This document shows positions 38,856-49,893 of a stretch of DNA of 64,000 bases, piece by piece. Source of the stretch: Drosophila persimilis. Taxonomy: Eukaryota > Arthropoda > Insecta > Diptera > Drosophilidae. The translations under genes and the position numbers were made by a program. Positions within the stretch are counted from its first letter, which is position 1; each line of letters begins with the position of its first letter. Under the pieces are notes generated by a model. That model saw only the letters and a list, made by a program, of their open reading frames with translations. It was not told the DNA's origin and did not search any database. The DNA lies in NCBI RefSeq assembly GCF_003286085.1, contig NW_020825356.1, positions 930,001-994,000 of the forward strand. The letters are read 5' to 3'.

Positions 38856-41050
38856 ATGTCCGCATGCCCAGAGAACCCCCATCAGCCTCTGATTTGCTGC
38901 CAGAGCTGCACGGGGTTGTATAGAGGGTAAGTAAAAATACAATATAGCTCGTCAGTAATGACTCGTTATTTCTTTTTTTTTCCAGAAATTCTTTTCAGTC
39001 GTACTGCCCCCAGTCGTATTGCCCCCAATGTTACTCTAGATCTTTTTGCCAGCATCCGGTCCACTCTCCGGAGGAGTTTGCCCAATTCTCGGACATTGGT
39101 ATTCCATGCTTTCTGTGCAAGCAGTCGGATTGTACACCCAAGCTGGATTGCTGTGACCAATACTTTGATGAATGTGGAGGAAAAAATACAACTAAAACGG
39201 CGACTGGGGATAAAAATAGGCAGACTGGTAAGCCGGGTACTGGAGCAAAGAAAAGAGCGAAAAAACAGAAGACTGATGACGAAAATAAACAGACTGGTAG
39301 AGCAGATAATGGAGCAAACGGATCGGGCAGACAGATTACTAAGGACGGAAGTGAACAGAATGGTAAGACGGATCTTGGAGTAAACAGATCGGCAAGACAG
39401 TCTACTGGGGAAAGATATGGACAGAATGCTAAGAGGAGTATTGGAACAAACAGAAAGGGCACACTGCCGACTGGGGACGGAAATATGCAAAATGGTAGGC
39501 TTGATAATGGACCAAACAGAAAGGGTAGAGAACCGGAGGGTGACGGCAATAAAAAGTCTAGTAAACCGGGTATTGGCGCAAACAAAATGGGTACACAGGG
39601 TAATGAACCAAAGAGGACAGATAAAAAGAAAACGGGGGACAAAAATGGACCGTCTAATGGCGCTAATGGTCCGACTGGACAACCTCCGGCTCCTTGGCCG
39701 CCTCAAGAAGGATTCTCTGTGCATGGAATGGCTCCTGGAACGCAGGGTATGCAGGGAATGGCTGCTGGAACTCAGGATATGCAGAGAATGGCTCCTGGAA
39801 CTCAGGGTATGCAGGGAATGGCTCCTGGATCGCAGGGTATGCAGGGAATGGCTCCTGGATCGCTGGGTATGCAAGGAATGGCTCCTGGAACTCAGGGTAT
39901 TCAGGGAATGGCTGCTGGAACTCAGGATATGCAGCGAATGGCTCCTGGAACTCAGGGTATGCAGGGAATGGCTCCTAGATCGCAGGGTATGCAGGGAATG
40001 GCTCCTGGAACTCAGGCAATGCAGGGAATGGCTCCTGGAACGCAGGGTATGCAGGGAATGGCTCCTGTCAGTCAGTTTGGTGCTTACGGTGAACAAAGGA
40101 GTTTGCCTACTCCGGGTGCACAAGTTGCACTGACTGTGAACGAAAATGGAAGGACTGGAATGTTTGCTAATGGCGCTAATGGTCTGATGGGACAACCTCC
40201 GGCTCCCTGGCCGCCTCAACAAGGATTCCCTGTGCATGGAATGGCTCCTGGAACTCAAGGCATGCATGCAATAGGTCCTGGAATTCAGGGCATGCAGGGA
40301 ATGGCTCCTGGATCGCAGGGTATGCAAGGAATGGCTCCTGGAACTCAGGGTATTCAGGGAATGGCTGCTGGAACTCAGGATATGCAGGGAATGGCTCCTG
40401 GATCGCAGGGTATGCAGGGAATGGCTCCTGTCAGTCAGTTTGGTGTTTACGGTGAACAAGGAGGTTTACCTACTCCGGGTGCACAAGTTGCAGTGACTGG
40501 GAACGAAAATGGACCGACTGGAATATTTGCTAATGGCTCTAATGGTCCGACGGGACAACCTCCGGCTGCCTGGCCGCCTCAAGAAGGATTCTCTTTGCAT
40601 GGAATGCCTCCTGGAACTCAGGGTATGCATGGAATAGCTCCTGGAACTCAGGGCATACAGGGAATGGCTCCTGGGTCACAAGGTATGCACGGAATGGCTC
40701 CTGGAACGCACGGAATACAGGGAATGGCTCCCGGCAGTCAGTTTCGTGTTTACGGTGAACAAGAAGTTTTGCCCACTCCGCGTGCACAAGTTGCCATGCC
40801 TGGATATATAACAAAGCAAATACCAAGGTACAAGGATCCAGGATCCATGGCAATCGGTTATCCACCTCAAGTATATCAAGCTCCAGGAGGTGGTCGACAA
40901 GATCTGCTAGGATATGGTCAACAAGCTGTGCAGGCAAATGAGACTTACGGAGAAGGAGAGACTCAATCAGCTCAATCGAGGAAGTCGCAGGAGAAGACCG
41001 GAGAAATCTGTGATCAGTCCAATCCCAGCAGAGATGCTATTCATCGGTGA
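38856..41050 (+). CDS. Cys-rich N-terminal, Gly/Met/Gln/Pro decapeptide-repeat protein (uncharacterised)
   Basis: Two exons, 38856-38926 and 38986-41050 (59-bp intron, G|GTAAGT and TTTTTTTTCCAG), encode 711 residues ending at TGA. Residues 1-110 are Cys-rich with paired and spaced cysteines (ICCQSC, SYCPQSYCPQCYS, CFLCKQSDC, LDCCDQYFDECGG), then a Lys/Gly/Asn-rich linker (about 110-270) with degenerate TGxxN repeats. The rest is built of a decapeptide GMAPGTQGMQ repeated in three blocks, each opened by GQPPAPWPPQEGF-like and closed by SQFGxYGEQxxLPTPxAQVA-like segments. I do not recognise an orthologue. No signal peptide or membrane segment is seen. Composition suggests a structural, disulfide or metal-linked protein, perhaps sperm-related given the neighbours (inference). 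The stop overlaps a strong GGTGAGT donor, so an alternative spliced tail is possible. Confidence 0.8.
39720..40740 (+). repeat. 30-bp coding tandem repeats nested in three larger repeats
   Basis: Unit GGAATGGCTCCTGGAACTCA + GGGTATGCAG (30 bp, GMAPGTQGMQ). Arrays lie at about 39725-40070, 40237-40430 and 40600-40735. Each array sits in a larger unit of decreasing length that starts with the proline-rich GQPPAPWPPQ segment. As 30 is a multiple of 3, other frames and the antisense strand stay open too. Confidence 0.9.
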
Positions 41051-41074
41051 GTGTCACGTCAGAGTTACATTAAG

Positions 41075-42322
41075 ACCCAATACTTAGCCAGTATGTGTGT
41101 TTCCATCTCGTTCTCCTCCGCCAAGGAAGAGTGTGTGATAGGGAGGGAATGAGTAAGGGCGTTGAATGGGTTACACTGACATTTCATATGTTCCTTTTTT
41201 CTATAATACTGCTCCGATTAAAACATCTTATCCGGCAACCTGCTGGATATTTTAGCAGTAAATAATTCTATCCTATTTATTTTATTCTTAGGATTTAGAA
41301 AAGGGCCTATTCCGGGGAGCACTCGCATAGTAATGTATTAGGCAGAGTATCTAGGCAAACACTTTTCGATTTTTGAAGAAACTTAGAGTATTTTCGCGGT
41401 TTATCGAACAGTCTTTTGGCATATTTAAAATCTTGCCATGATCTTCCCGAATGTTAATGGCTAGCTTAAGCTCATCAACTCAAACCTTTTAATTATTTAG
41501 TACACAGTATAATTTAATTTTATAAACAATTCGTCGATTTCCCGAAGAGTTTTCCAGCCAAGTTCCATTTCAGTATTACCAAATTTTGACAGAGAATCTG
41601 TTTCCTTGGGAAGCCATTAGTCAATATTGAAATGTTTTGTGTCAGACAGACAGTCAAACTATGTCTCAGTCAGCAAATGGTATTTAAAAGAAAAAAGTAA
41701 AACTTCCGCCTGGCTACTTTACTTACTGTGATGCAATAATTAATTAATAATATATTAATAATAATTATAATAATGATAACATTTTGATGCCGCTTAAGGA
41801 GAGAGACAGAGGTAGGCAATGGCTTTCCGCTTTCAGCATTTAGATCAGCCAACAATATACGCACCTGCCTGCTGATTCTGTATGAAAAAAACTCTCAGAT
41901 GAGCTCCGATTTCAGCTACGCTAAGCCCTAAGAATAATCCTATCTATATTCGGCAATCTGCTAGATATGGTCATTCCCTATGTTGCTGCGTCTTTAGTTT
42001 TCTCGTATCTTAGAAATTATGAATGCCACAGATTTTCGTTCTTTGTACGGGCGAAGGGGGGTGTGGCAAAATTTTGAAACAAACTTGATTCAGTGTGATA
42101 TCACAGGAGCCAACACTTAAAATTATAGTCTTTGAGAACTAGGCGTCAAACAAGACGGACAGACGGACAGTCATACGTGACTGTAGCGACTCGACTATTG
42201 ATGCTGATCAAGAATATATAACTTTATGAGGCCTGTAACACTTCCTTCTGCGTGTTACACACAACTACCTTCAGCACAAATATAATATACTCCCAAGCTC
42301 TTTGAGTATCGGGTATAAAAAT
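41075..42322 (+). mobile_element. DINE-1 pieces, split or nested
   Basis: A 5' part at 41075-41260 (CCAATACTTAGCCAGTATG, CATCTTATCCGGCAACCTGCTGGATAT) and a second part at 41935-42322 (TTCGGCAATCTGCTAGATATGG through ATGCTGATCAAGAATATA to GAGTATCGGGTATAAAA). The CGGCAAYCTGCTRGATAT block occurs in both, so two copies are merged. The 41261-41934 middle is AT-rich with no gene. Confidence 0.65.
42314..42320 (+). promoter_or_regulatory. TATA-like site at a DINE-1 end, 37 bp before the Cys-rich gene
   Basis: GAGTATCGGGTATAAAA ends the DINE-1 copy and lies at about the distance expected for a TATA box with a very short 5' UTR before the ATG at 42357. Role inferred. Confidence 0.45.
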
Positions 42323-42356
42323 AAAGTCCCAGTTCCGAGATCGATGCATTAATCCA

Positions 42357-43278
42357 ATGTCCAACGTCATCTGCAGAGTCCTTCAGTCGCTGCAATTGTC
42401 ATTTCCCGAGAATGGTCTGCAGAATTGTTGTCTCTTTCTGCCTGTCAATCTCGACATTGCCAACCGGATAGATGAGGGCGATTCCAAGAAGGAAAAGGAA
42501 TCGTCACTAAAACGCAAACTTGGCAAACGCGATGCAGATAGTAAGAAGGCTACATCTGGTGCTGCTTTACCCACTCCCATATCGAACGAATCAATGCCAG
42601 CTTCGGCGAATACCGCAAACGGTTCCAGTGACTGCAGTCCTGTTGTATTGCCGGAGCAATCGATGCCATCCTACTGCTGGAATAACAGTTTCTTCATTCA
42701 GTGAGCTAATTAGCACTTATTATCAATCCTTTATGTCAATAACTCCCCACAGAGCCGACGAATGCACGCAGACGGGATCATCCAAGCCCAGAAAGAACCC
42801 AAAAGAATTTCCGCCTGCAGTTCAGTGCGAACCTGCACCAAAAGAAGCCCCCATTTCGAGTGGTTTCAACACCTGCTGCAATGCCTACTGCGATTCCTGC
42901 TATTGGCCCTTTTACTACTACTACGACCCATACATTGGCTGCTACTGTTGGTACCCCAGCCCCAACTACTGCAATGGCTGCCAGAACTGCTGTCCGCTTA
43001 ATCCGCTGGAGAAGATAAGCGAGAAACAACAGCACAAGGAGGCAGCCCCAGTGCCCGCAGCAGCAGCGCCCAAAAAAAAGAAGAAAATTGTAAGGAAAAA
43101 GGGCGGTGGGCCAGAGCAGATGAGCTGTAACCTAGGAGGCACCATCTCCAAATGCCAAACTGCAGCGGTCCCCAGGGATATGAGGCAGGCTATTATCCCA
43201 CGGCCTTACCCTGTGGTTGCTCCGCTTATGGGCAGATTGGATTGGCCGACAGAATTCCTTGATCCAAGTGTCGGGTAG
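42357..43278 (+). CDS. Cysteine/tyrosine-rich small protein (uncharacterised), C-terminal frame disturbed
   Basis: Exons 42357-42700 and 42753-43278 (52-bp intron, CA|GTGAGC and CCCCACAG) give 289 residues. Residues 1-115 are mixed (ENGLQNCCLFLP, Lys/Ser-rich linker), and the second exon has a dense Cys/Tyr block (NTCCNAYCDSCYWPFYYYYD, then CYCWYPSPNYCNGCQNCCP) and a Lys-rich KKKKKIVRKK stretch. No orthologue is recognised. After about 43170 the neighbouring frames look more coding-like than the annotated one: a Cys/Tyr/Gly-rich frame runs from about 43150 to 43262 and another frame runs on to a stop at 43368-43370. One or two small indels may therefore have changed the C terminus. It lies 1.3 kb after the repeat-protein gene, on the same strand. 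Confidence 0.7.
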
Positions 43279-43639
43279 CTACTCAAACCACAAATCCTGC
43301 AAGGACGCCACATTGTATGTGCACGACTCGGACGACACGTTCTGCTCTATGTCTCCAAATTTAACGTAGAATACACTTTTTACCATTTCGAAGAACAAGT
43401 CTATGAAAGAATAATAAATAAAAAGATAGATCTGATCGTGGAGAAGTATCCATAGGTGTCACAGAATCTCTAGAGATCTAAAATAATGAGAATTGAAGCA
43501 CTCCAGGCACTCCAGATTATTCTTTACTTTTTTATGTTCAGATTTGTAGGTAGCACGTAAGTATACTAATAGAGTGCATAAAGATGCACATCAACAAAAA
43601 TTTGCAAATTTTAAATCAAATTTTTTATCAGTAAGAACA

Positions 43640-44113
43640 GCAAGGTCCATTTTGGACGTCGAACGAATAAAGCAACAAAAAAACGAAATAGTAGAACAGA
43701 AAGAACAGACGAACAAATCCAACAATATAACGAAATTGTGCATGTGAGCATGTCGCAATATCGTGAATACCAATCCTTAGAGGCAAGAGATGAACAAAAT
43801 CGATAGCGATAATTGGAACGGAGACAATCGCGCTGGTACGTACGGATAAAAAGTATTAACATCCGCTCCGCTATGTTTCTTCGCCTCGCATTCGAGTACA
43901 AGTCAAATATTGAATACACATCCCCATTGTCATGCGCCCAAATTCAAATACGAGTCGGATGGTATGTGTTGCGCTTCAGTAAAAGTGAAACTTCTTGAAA
44001 TTGAGACACAACCGGAACCATTGAATAGCTCATTGTTCATTGGCACGGAGCCAGCGTTAAATCTGTTTCTAAAGTTTATCTTCTTCCAAGATACATCTTG
44101 GAAAAAAGTTTAG
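43640..44113 (+). mobile_element. Decayed Helitron-type (RepHel) coding fragment
   Basis: Frames broken by stops carry the pattern of the N-terminal part of Helitron helicase-like proteins: a basic RRxKRTxxATKKRNSR-type stretch with a YREYQSLEARDEQNR segment, then CHAPKFKYESDGMCCASVKVKL followed by a PEPL...FIGTEPALNLFLKFI segment (43910-44110). Only the start of the protein remains. Because DINE-1 is Helitron-derived, this may come from an autonomous relative (inference). Confidence 0.7.
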
Positions 44114-47100
44114 TTGTATATTTATCATACACCTAGAACTAGGCTTACTATTAAAGGTCCGTTGTGATGCCGCATGGATGTGCCCATACTCACTGCATAA
44201 ACCGCGCAACTTATTGCAATTAAGGAACAGTCGCATCCGGTGGCTAGTCAGGGCAAGCCCTAGCCCGAAGCACTTGTACCTTAGTCTGAGCTTACAGCTA
44301 TGGCTCCCGAATGACACTAGCCAGTGGTTCACAAAACCAAATTTCTGCGACTGCCACGAAGAAGCCGCTAGGGATCCGGAATACAATTGTAGCATAGTGT
44401 GGGTGGGTCTATTTGGAAAACTTTAATTTTGGTTCCTTTTGAACCCTTCTATCTTGAAAAAAATGACAAAAAACAAACCTCCAAAAAAACAAAAAATTCT
44501 CTCCGCATTTTGGATTTTGAATCTTTCGAGCCTGTTATATTTCTGGATTCAATATGCTTTTCACCACAACCATGCCTCTGCCCAATGACTAATAAAGAAG
44601 CTGGAATTGAGCAATTATGTAAAAGGCCAATGTGAGCAGAACAAAACCGAAAAAGATAAGGAGTTCTCGGATTCTTTTACGAAGAATGCCAAAAAAGTGG
44701 AAAAGCTGCACATTCAGTCGATTATCCAAAAATAAGACGGCAATTATTTAGGATCCGATATAAAGCCTCGACTTCTTGCGACGACAAATGTGTCAGTACT
44801 TAGCGTTTTGAAAGGCATTTAAGGCTGCAGAAATTCTGAATGAATTTATCCATTCAATGTTTAATGACGAGAGCTTAACGCACAGCATGTCTCGTTTAAA
44901 TAATACTGTGCACTACTGTTTTTATATGTCAAAAACCTCTGCTAAGAATAAAAAGAAAAACCACATATAGAAATAAATCTTGTTATATTATGCTTATGAA
45001 TATGCATTATATGTATACGAAATTTTAGGAAAAAATCCCTTGGTGCTGAATTCAATTTTTTGTTTTGATTGAAAAATTAATTAGTTTTATTTTAAAACCT
45101 ATAACAAAGATGGCAACCATAAAATAAGCAAACAAAAATTGTTTTTGCTCCTTTTGGTTAGAGCGTCTTCCGGGTATAACGACGTAAGACTTACTCTGTT
45201 AAGACCGGTAAAATTTAGTCTGCGATGTTGGCAGACGTGTATAAATATACTTACCACCCGGCTGCCAACATCGCAGACTAAATTTCTCTGATACTAAATT
45301 TTGTGTTTGACAGTACGGCTGAATTAAGTTACGGTTAAGTATCCTTCCTTTGCCCTGGACTTTGGTTTTAACGTTTCGGTCCGGATGGATACCAAACATC
45401 CCGAACCAAGAATCCCCCCAATGCCGTTGGTGCATGCTCTTTGTCTTCAGTCGCATTGTTCGGACTTATTCGCCTTAAATTATCCATTAGGTTCGTCGTG
45501 TTTTCTGCTGTTTTCAGACATTTTCCAAAGTAATTACAAAATTCCGCTTTGCCTATCACTCGATCGCTTAAAATTCTGCCAAACATTAGAGCAGTCACGC
45601 TGATTTTTGTAAAGTCCAGCCTCGCAGTTTTTTTTATCTTCCTGTAATATAGAAATAATATATGTATTTAATTGAAATCATAGAATACGTAAATTCTCGA
45701 AATGCATATACATATGTATTTGAGTGCATGTGAAAAAAGCACATGGGCCTTTGTTTATCATTGAAATTCGTGAATTACTTACTCTTGAAATGTTTATCTA
45801 TCGCTTAATAATTTTACTTTTGCCAACACATCCAAACTAACCAATTAGCCTTTTAAGGCTGTTTTATCAACGAAAATTTAAAGGATCCAACATGCTTCTT
45901 CTCCTTCTATTTTCTTTAGTTTTTTCTTTTATAGAAACGGGACAAGACATAAAAACTAAACATCGATGTTTTGCCACATACAATCGATGTTTAAAGAATG
46001 GGAAAAACATCCTGGTCCTTACGTGTTTGTTCTTGGTCTCAATGCACCGGCCTCTGGATGTCCTAGGTAAAACAACGCTTGCTTGTTTCTACTTCTTCAC
46101 CCCTTCCGGCCTTCTGACGATTTTCCGGTCCTGCGACCGAGTCGTTTTCATGTTGTAGGTTTGGTATCTGCGCTGTGCCTCCAGGCTACGCCCAGTTTTC
46201 CCCGACCCTTTAAAAATCTCTTGGTCACTCATCAACCACTTTTTACAATCTACCTACACCTCTCCTTCGACAAATCCCTATTTAATCACCTATGTATAAA
46301 TTTATTTAAACTAAATCTACATTAATATGTTGGTGGTTATGAATTAGTGAACTGTATAATTTTTAATATGTTTTATTTAATTTATTTAGTGATTATTTAA
46401 TATCGGCGGTTATATATACATATATGAATAGAGGGTTGATTTGCGGCGGTACAGCGATATGCGGGCGGGTGGTTGTGACTCTACTTTTCTACTAACTTGA
46501 TCTCCACGTAAAGAAGTAGTGCAAAAGGGATGTATGCGTGTGCAGCTGCGGGCTTTGTCTATACGTGTGATAACGTTACATTTATGTTTGAGACACAAGC
46601 AGTAACAACACAGCTAAGCGGCTGATGATGCAAATGCGACTAATTTCTCAATAGTTGGTGATAAAATATTTTGGTATTCTAAAAATTTACGAGATGAGAG
46701 ACAACTGTAACTTATTGTTGCTGCAAGTGAGCACACCCCATCTTTTCCTCTCGCTAGTTATATTCGCTGTCTTTTTTTAATGTGCCAAATCACCTCGCAA
46801 TTTTCTTTCCAGATCGTCGTGACTCTCTGGAATCGGGCAACGATGCGAATGCCCACACGGCAATACACAGATCACAGCTCGAAAAATCCACTGCTAAATC
46901 TACGGGTACTCCTCGAGTCGGGCAGTGACGCTGAATACCATCTGGCAAAACATGGTCCAAAACTCTGAAAACACCCTGCCTTCTCTTGGTTCTCTCTTGG
47001 CTCAAATAGTTCAAACTGCGAGAATTCCTTTTTCATTTAAAGCATCATTATGCTTACTGATGTAAACCAAATATAAAAAAAAAAACTTCTCATAATCATT

Positions 47101-47237
47101 CGAACCATTCTTAGGTTGTTTAGTTGCCATCTAAATGAAAATTTCTTTTATGTCCATGCCATTCGCAATACATTTATTTTGACTGCAGCCAAGTACAGCA
47201 AAACGCCAATAAAACGATATATTTCAACTACAGTGAC
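44114..47237. other. Repeat-derived or unassigned region
   Basis: No gene is supported. Short frames occur at 44178-44426 (+), 44399-44635 (+), 45368-45598 (-) and 45892-46158 (+, hydrophobic start). A splice-acceptor-like CTTTCCAG at 46805-46812 precedes an 80-120 bp coding-like stretch (frame starting DRRDSLESGNDANAH) that ends in a stop. All are short and without recognisable homology. Confidence 0.5.
45211..45285. repeat. 24-bp perfect inverted repeat with 27-bp loop
   Basis: 45211-45234 (AAATTTAGTCTGCGATGTTG + GCAG) is the exact reverse complement of 45262-45285. The loop contains TATAAATATAC. It could be a hairpin RNA, a MITE end pair or a fold-back remnant. Confidence 0.85.
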
Positions 47238-47935
47238 CTAAAGCTCTGCTGCTCTATTTTGCAATGCAAAGTAATTGGTTTTATTACAGATTTGTTGCCA
47301 AATTTCATCATCGAAGTACTGGTAAAAGAATGATATTGATTCCTTGGTCAGTGAACCATAGATGACTCTTTGCCATACATTTTTTGCTTCCTTTTCATTT
47401 AAAATATTTTTTCTCCATCCCAAAGTATCCCGATTTATTTTTTCGAAAATTTGCTGCACTGTTTCATCGCTAATCGTAGGCCCGCGATCATTGTCATCGC
47501 CCTCAATCCTCTTCAGCAATGCATCTTCAATAGTGTTTCCTTTTGCAATGACATCTTGCATTGTGTTTTCTATAATAATTTCAAATGTGTCAGGTTTGCC
47601 TTTATCCTCTCCATTTTCACCGCAATTTTCATCTTTCCAATCATCCCACTCAAATCGGAAAATACGTTCAATACGGGAAGAAATATTGCTAAAAATTGCT
47701 AAAAATTGTGTGAAAATTGCCAAACCTTGAATATGTTCATTTAAGAGCGAATGCTTTTTGAGATGCCTGCTGAATGAAAAGAATGGGACAGGCCGTGCGA
47801 ACTCGTCAGATGGTTAGAGCGACAAAAGCTCATCCATGCGCTCAATGAACGCTTAACAGCTGAAAGAATTTTCTGCTTCTTCATTTGCATGTCCTCTTGG
47901 TAGTTCTTGGTAACAGCTTCCGAGTCGAATCCCAA
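47238..47935 (-). CDS. Uncharacterised acidic protein-coding region, frame break near 47820
   Basis: Two minus-strand frames look like one gene. The first starts with an ATG at 47935 (MGFDSEAVTKNYQEDMQMKK), just after an acceptor-like CTTACAG, and is coding-like to about 47815. The second is open from about 47812 to the stop at 47238-47240 and ends with about 190 residues including SRIERIFRFEWDDWKDEN, an acidic segment and YFDDEIWQQICNKTNYFALQ. No ATG starts the second frame near its beginning, so either an intron or a 1-2 bp indel joins them; I found no convincing intron of the right phase. No family is recognised. It abuts the 3' end of the LOA element, so a transposon origin is possible but no such domain is visible. 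Confidence 0.4.
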
Positions 47936-48032
47936 GAACTGTAAGCTCAGTTTTCTTTAAGACGCTTTCATTTTAACGATTATTAGATTAGATCGAGATT
48001 ACGAGATTTAAGCCGGCGGTTTGTCAAGACAA

Positions 48033-48257
48033 TTAAATATCAGACCAGTGTGCCAGACAAACGATTAACGCGGAATTAGGAAGAACTGAGAGGAGAGCGG
48101 GTATAGAGCGCCGACTCGTTTCGATTCCTTGGTGGCTAGGAACCCAATAGAACCGCCCTGACAAGCAGGGAGACACAACAAAGACTCTTCTGCAACTGAC
48201 CGCGGATGACTGCATGGATCTTACCGCCGCTTGGCGGTCAACGAATAGGTTGACCAC
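48033..48257 (-). pseudogene. RNase H domain remnant of the LOA element
   Basis: VNLFVDRQAAVRSMQSSAV and FYWVPSHQGIE match the retrotransposon RNase H pattern (VDSQAAI, WVPGHxGI). The region just upstream on the minus strand is also RNase H-like but frame-broken. Confidence 0.7.
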
Positions 48258-49160
48258 ATCGTTTGCTTGTTCTGTAAGCTGAGCAACCTACACTATCTTG
48301 ATAGCGAAGACTTCCTGGAATATGCTGCATCGGTACCGTAGCTTGCATGCCAGCCTTATATCGGGGTCTATACAGTATAAGCCCGCTCATACTCCTCCAT
48401 CTATCTTAGAGCCGTCTATATATATATTGAGGTGCTCAATCTGGTCCCTTCTCTTTTTCCAGTAGTCCAATAGTCGATGCAAGTTTTTGCGGTCTGTCTT
48501 GTCCGCGTTGATACAGAGTGCTACTTCTTTCGGCTATTCACATATCTCTCGGAGTGTGGTTTCCATTATGGAGCTAAGGGTCGATGGTTCATACAACCGA
48601 AAATCCTTTGAAATCAGTTGATGAAGTCGGCGACCACCTAATTACACGGGAGGGACTCCACCATGAGGAGTGCTTCTGTGTGACCCATTTACCATTGAAA
48701 CGGTTCCCCACTCTGATTGCACCCGTCTACAGCTTGAAAAGTTCTTTTTCCAGAGGTTGATTGCTGTGTGTGCGGGGCGATCTATGGGCTATATTCCCAT
48801 CTGCATTGGATAGGGATATAGCCCATACTTAGACATGCTGAGTATATTGCGGGAAGCCAAGGGGTAATCACCTGGGAATGTTCCATACAGTCTAGACGCT
48901 TTTATGCCCGCGAAGGAGTCTATAGTCCAGTGGAGTCTCTTAGAGGTTATCAGATCAGTTGGGGATGTTGTTCCTGGATTGCTAGTTCCTAATGCTTTTT
49001 TGCATCAGTGACCTCGGTGCATCCAGGAAAATGGACCTACATTAGTTCTGTTTGTATTCCTCGTTGATAACCTTTGCTCGCTTGTTTGGCGATCTTAAAG
49101 AATTCCTTGAGGTTGTTCCTTTATAATAAAAGATCCCGGTTCCGATTTTTCCGGTTTGCG

Positions 49161-49893
49161 CTATGCGTGGTAGGCATCCAGTAATTCCTTGGATAGAGTC
49201 TCTATGGACTTCTCTTTATCCTTCGTAGATTTCACTGAGCCCGGATTCCGCACTTGAATGGAATGTACTTCTGATCTGAGAAGGATGGTCTTCAAGGACT
49301 CTCGAGCCAGATACCAAAGTAATCCCCAGTTACGAGTGATAGGTCTAGCAAGTTTGACGAGGTGGCACCTACGAAGGTGTGTTCCTCCCCCACTTTTGCT
49401 ACATATGTCTAAGTTAGTTGATAATATAAAGTCTAGGAGTGACTCACCTCTGTCACTGATGTCGGGGCTTCCCCACACATTGTGGTGGGCATTTGCGCCC
49501 GTACCAATAAGAAGTTGACGGTTTTTAGATCCGGCTTCTGTCACCAGACTCCTTAGTTAGTAGGGTTGTGCGGGCCTGTCGTGTGCCATGTAGCAAGAAA
49601 CGGTTTTCCTCACTTTCCAGCATCACTACTGGCAGGTCATCCGTGCTATAAAGAGACATAAGGTGAGCATGGATTCCCTGTCGTACGAGTACGGCGGTTC
49701 TGTTCCTGCTTACCGATATTGAGTAAAATAGATTGTAGTTTGAGGACCTTAGTCCAGCCACTAAATTGCCTGACGCAATCCACCACTCCTGGACTAAAGC
49801 TACGTCAGCGGGCTCTTGCTCCATGGCAATAAAGAGTTCCGCCAACGCTTTCTTGCTTTTATGCAAGTTGAGCTGCAGCACAATCAGCGTCAT
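49161..49893 (-). pseudogene. Endonuclease part of LOA ORF2
   Basis: Starts MTLIVLQLNLHKSKKALAEL, with ALVQEWW (endonuclease motif), then after a frame change LLIGTGANAHHNVWGS, where the usual GDxNAH Asp is replaced by Gly. The frame break is near 49545 and the reading is then lost. Confidence 0.75.

Noticed and set aside
38966..40459. 497-codon minus-strand frame rich in SRSHSLHTL
   Set aside because: Antisense shadow of the 30-bp repeat array; a repeat length divisible by three keeps all frames open. The plus frame has the splice sites and Cys module.
46805..46968. Possible terminal exon after CTTTCCAG
   Set aside because: Only about 38 coding-like codons, no partner exon or homology found.
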